Origin: Ruminococcaceae bacterium UBA1785
GTDB taxonomy: Bacteria; Bacillota; Clostridia; Oscillospirales; Acutalibacteraceae
NCBI GenBank assembly: GCA_002314555.1
Contig: DCGF01000024.1
Span: 178-6,216 of the forward strand
Direction: 5' to 3'
Length of the DNA: 6,039 bases
Shown here: positions 5,026 to 6,039 of the stretch, in pieces
How the letters are laid out: every line of letters starts with the position of its first letter
Position numbering within the stretch: position 1 is the stretch's first letter
Position numbers and translations under genes: made by a program
Notes under the pieces: model-generated
The model's input: the letters and a program-made list of their open reading frames with translations, nothing else
The model's database searches: none
What the model was told of the DNA's origin: nothing

Positions 5026-6039
5026 ATGAATAATACTATAAAATTTTTACCATGTGGTATTTCTGTTGTTGTTGATGACGGTGCCACAATTATGGATGCT
5101 GAAAGAATCGCAGGGCTAAACTTTGAGTATCCTTGCGGTGGCACAGGCACATGTGGAAAGTGTATGGTAGATGTCACTTTAAACGGAAATACCGAAAGTG
5201 TAAAAGCCTGTTCTACAAAAGTAATAGATGGTATGACTGTAACACTAAACACTTCTTGTCATAACGATATAGTTCTAACATCAGGATCATGTTCAAATAT
5301 AGAGATTAAACCAAATGTTGATTTTGGTGATATAGAGACTCCTCTCGGTGTCGCATTCGATATTGGTACTACAACTATAGCAGCTTATCTTGTAAATCTT
5401 AAAAACGGAGAATTAATCGACACTTTAGGCGAACTTAACGAACAAGTTAAATATGGTGGCGACGTAATTTCACGTTGTATATATTCACTTAAGAGCGGTG
5501 TAGACGAAATCTGTAATTGTGTTAGGAACGAAGCTGACGAAATAATTGGCAAACTTATTTCTAAAAATAATTATAAAAAAGAAAATGTTCTCTGTGTATC
5601 AATCGTAGGAAACACCTGTATGCACCATATCTTTGCAGGTATTAATCCTACCACGCTCGTAGAGATTCCTTATATGCCTACAGTTTATGATGCATTCGAA
5701 AAGCCAGCAAGAGAAATATTCTCTAACGTTAATGAAAAAGCAAAAGTTTTATTTATCCCTGTTATTGCAGGATTTGTTGGTGCTGACACAGTAGCAGCTA
5801 TGCAGTCCACTTGCTTTGATAAAAAAGAAAAGACCACTCTCCTACTCGATATTGGTACAAACGGAGAGATGGCTCTTGGAAATAAAGATGGTTGGGTTTC
5901 ATGTTCAACCGCATCTGGTCCAGCATTTGAAGGAGCAAAAATCGTCTGTGGTATGCGCGGTGCTCCCGGTGCTATAGACCATGTAGATTTAATAAATGGT
6001 GAGCTTATTATCAATGTAATAGATAATGTTAAACCAATT
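5026..6039 (+). CDS. Reductive activator of corrinoid proteins (2Fe-2S / ASKHA ATPase, RACo-like), N-terminal part
   Basis: The gene is open to the right edge; 338 codons are visible and the C-terminus is missing (family members are usually about 500-650 residues). Residues 1 to about 90 form a plant-type 2Fe-2S ferredoxin domain with ligands Cys37, Cys43 and Cys46 (CGGTGTCGKC) and Cys62. A short linker follows, then the ASKHA ATPase fold: GVAFDIGTTTIAAYLV (108-123) as the first phosphate loop, VGNTCMHHIFAGI (194-206), LLLDIGTNGEMAL (272-284) as the second phosphate loop, and CSTASGPAFEGAKI (293-306). Such proteins use ATP and an iron-sulfur electron to reduce inactive Co(II) corrinoid proteins to Co(I). 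The likely target is the corrinoid protein encoded divergently. AAGGAG (5015-5020) lies five bases before the ATG. No good sigma-A promoter was found upstream; TATTAT at 4961 is the best weak -10. Confidence 0.93.
   Translation, partial: MNNTIKFLPCGISVVVDDGATIMDAERIAGLNFEYPCGGTGTCGKCMVDVTLNGNTESVKACSTKVIDGMTVTLNTSCHNDIVLTSGSCSNIEIKPNVDFGDIETPLGVAFDIGTTTIAAYLVNLKNGELIDTLGELNEQVKYGGDVISRCIYSLKSGVDEICNCVRNEADEIIGKLISKNNYKKENVLCVSIVGNTCMHHIFAGINPTTLVEIPYMPTVYDAFEKPAREIFSNVNEKAKVLFIPVIAGFVGADTVAAMQSTCFDKKEKTTLLLDIGTNGEMALGNKDGWVSCSTASGPAFEGAKIVCGMRGAPGAIDHVDLINGELIINVIDNVKPI

Noticed and set aside
5685..6014. Antisense open frame of 109 codons opposite the activator gene
   Set aside because: It mirrors a strongly conserved ASKHA coding region, has low-complexity Ser/Pro/Ile content, and no ribosome site was identified; it is a shadow frame. 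The other short frames opposite or within asd, queA and the methyltransferase were rejected for the same reason.

Overview
The window looks like chromosomal DNA of a low-GC, anaerobic Firmicute, most likely class Clostridia. Three things suggest this: AT-rich sequence with strong AAGGAGG-type ribosome sites and TTGACA/TATAAT-type promoters; the queA-tgt pair common in Firmicutes; and a corrinoid/methyl-tetrahydrofolate module, together with a tetrahydrofolate (THF) riboswitch, of the kind found in acetogen-like and gut Clostridia. The genus cannot be named from the sequence. No mobile element, CRISPR array, tRNA or rRNA was seen.

Left part (1-1563): two queuosine tRNA-modification genes lie on the minus strand, queA followed after 12 bases by tgt, which runs off the left edge. 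They diverge from asd (aspartate-semialdehyde dehydrogenase, plus strand). In the short intergenic region the best promoters for the two directions face each other, so the 5' ends of the two transcripts are predicted to overlap. asd ends at a strong symmetrical hairpin (2661-2690) that also serves the convergent minus-strand operon.

Middle (2695-4799, minus strand, read right to left): a three-gene unit of one-carbon metabolism. It encodes a free-standing cobalamin (corrinoid) protein with the DxHxxG signature, a pterin-binding methyltransferase of the methyl-THF:corrinoid type, and the membrane S component of an ECF vitamin transporter of the folate (FolT) family. Between the last two genes lies a THF riboswitch whose closing helix overlaps the folT ribosome-binding site. 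The genes fit one theme: a methyl group moves between the corrinoid protein and tetrahydrofolate, and folate uptake is adjusted to the THF level.

Right part (4800-6039): a divergent control region with two inverted repeats, then on the plus strand the first 338 codons of a gene for a reductive activator of corrinoid proteins (N-terminal 2Fe-2S ferredoxin domain plus ASKHA ATPase). It probably re-reduces Co(II) to Co(I) in the corrinoid protein encoded on the other side. The usual third partner, a substrate:corrinoid methyltransferase (for example MttB-, MtaB- or MtvB-like), is not in the window, so the methyl donor or acceptor of the system is unknown. This orphan corrinoid module with a riboswitch-controlled folate transporter is the most interesting part of the window.
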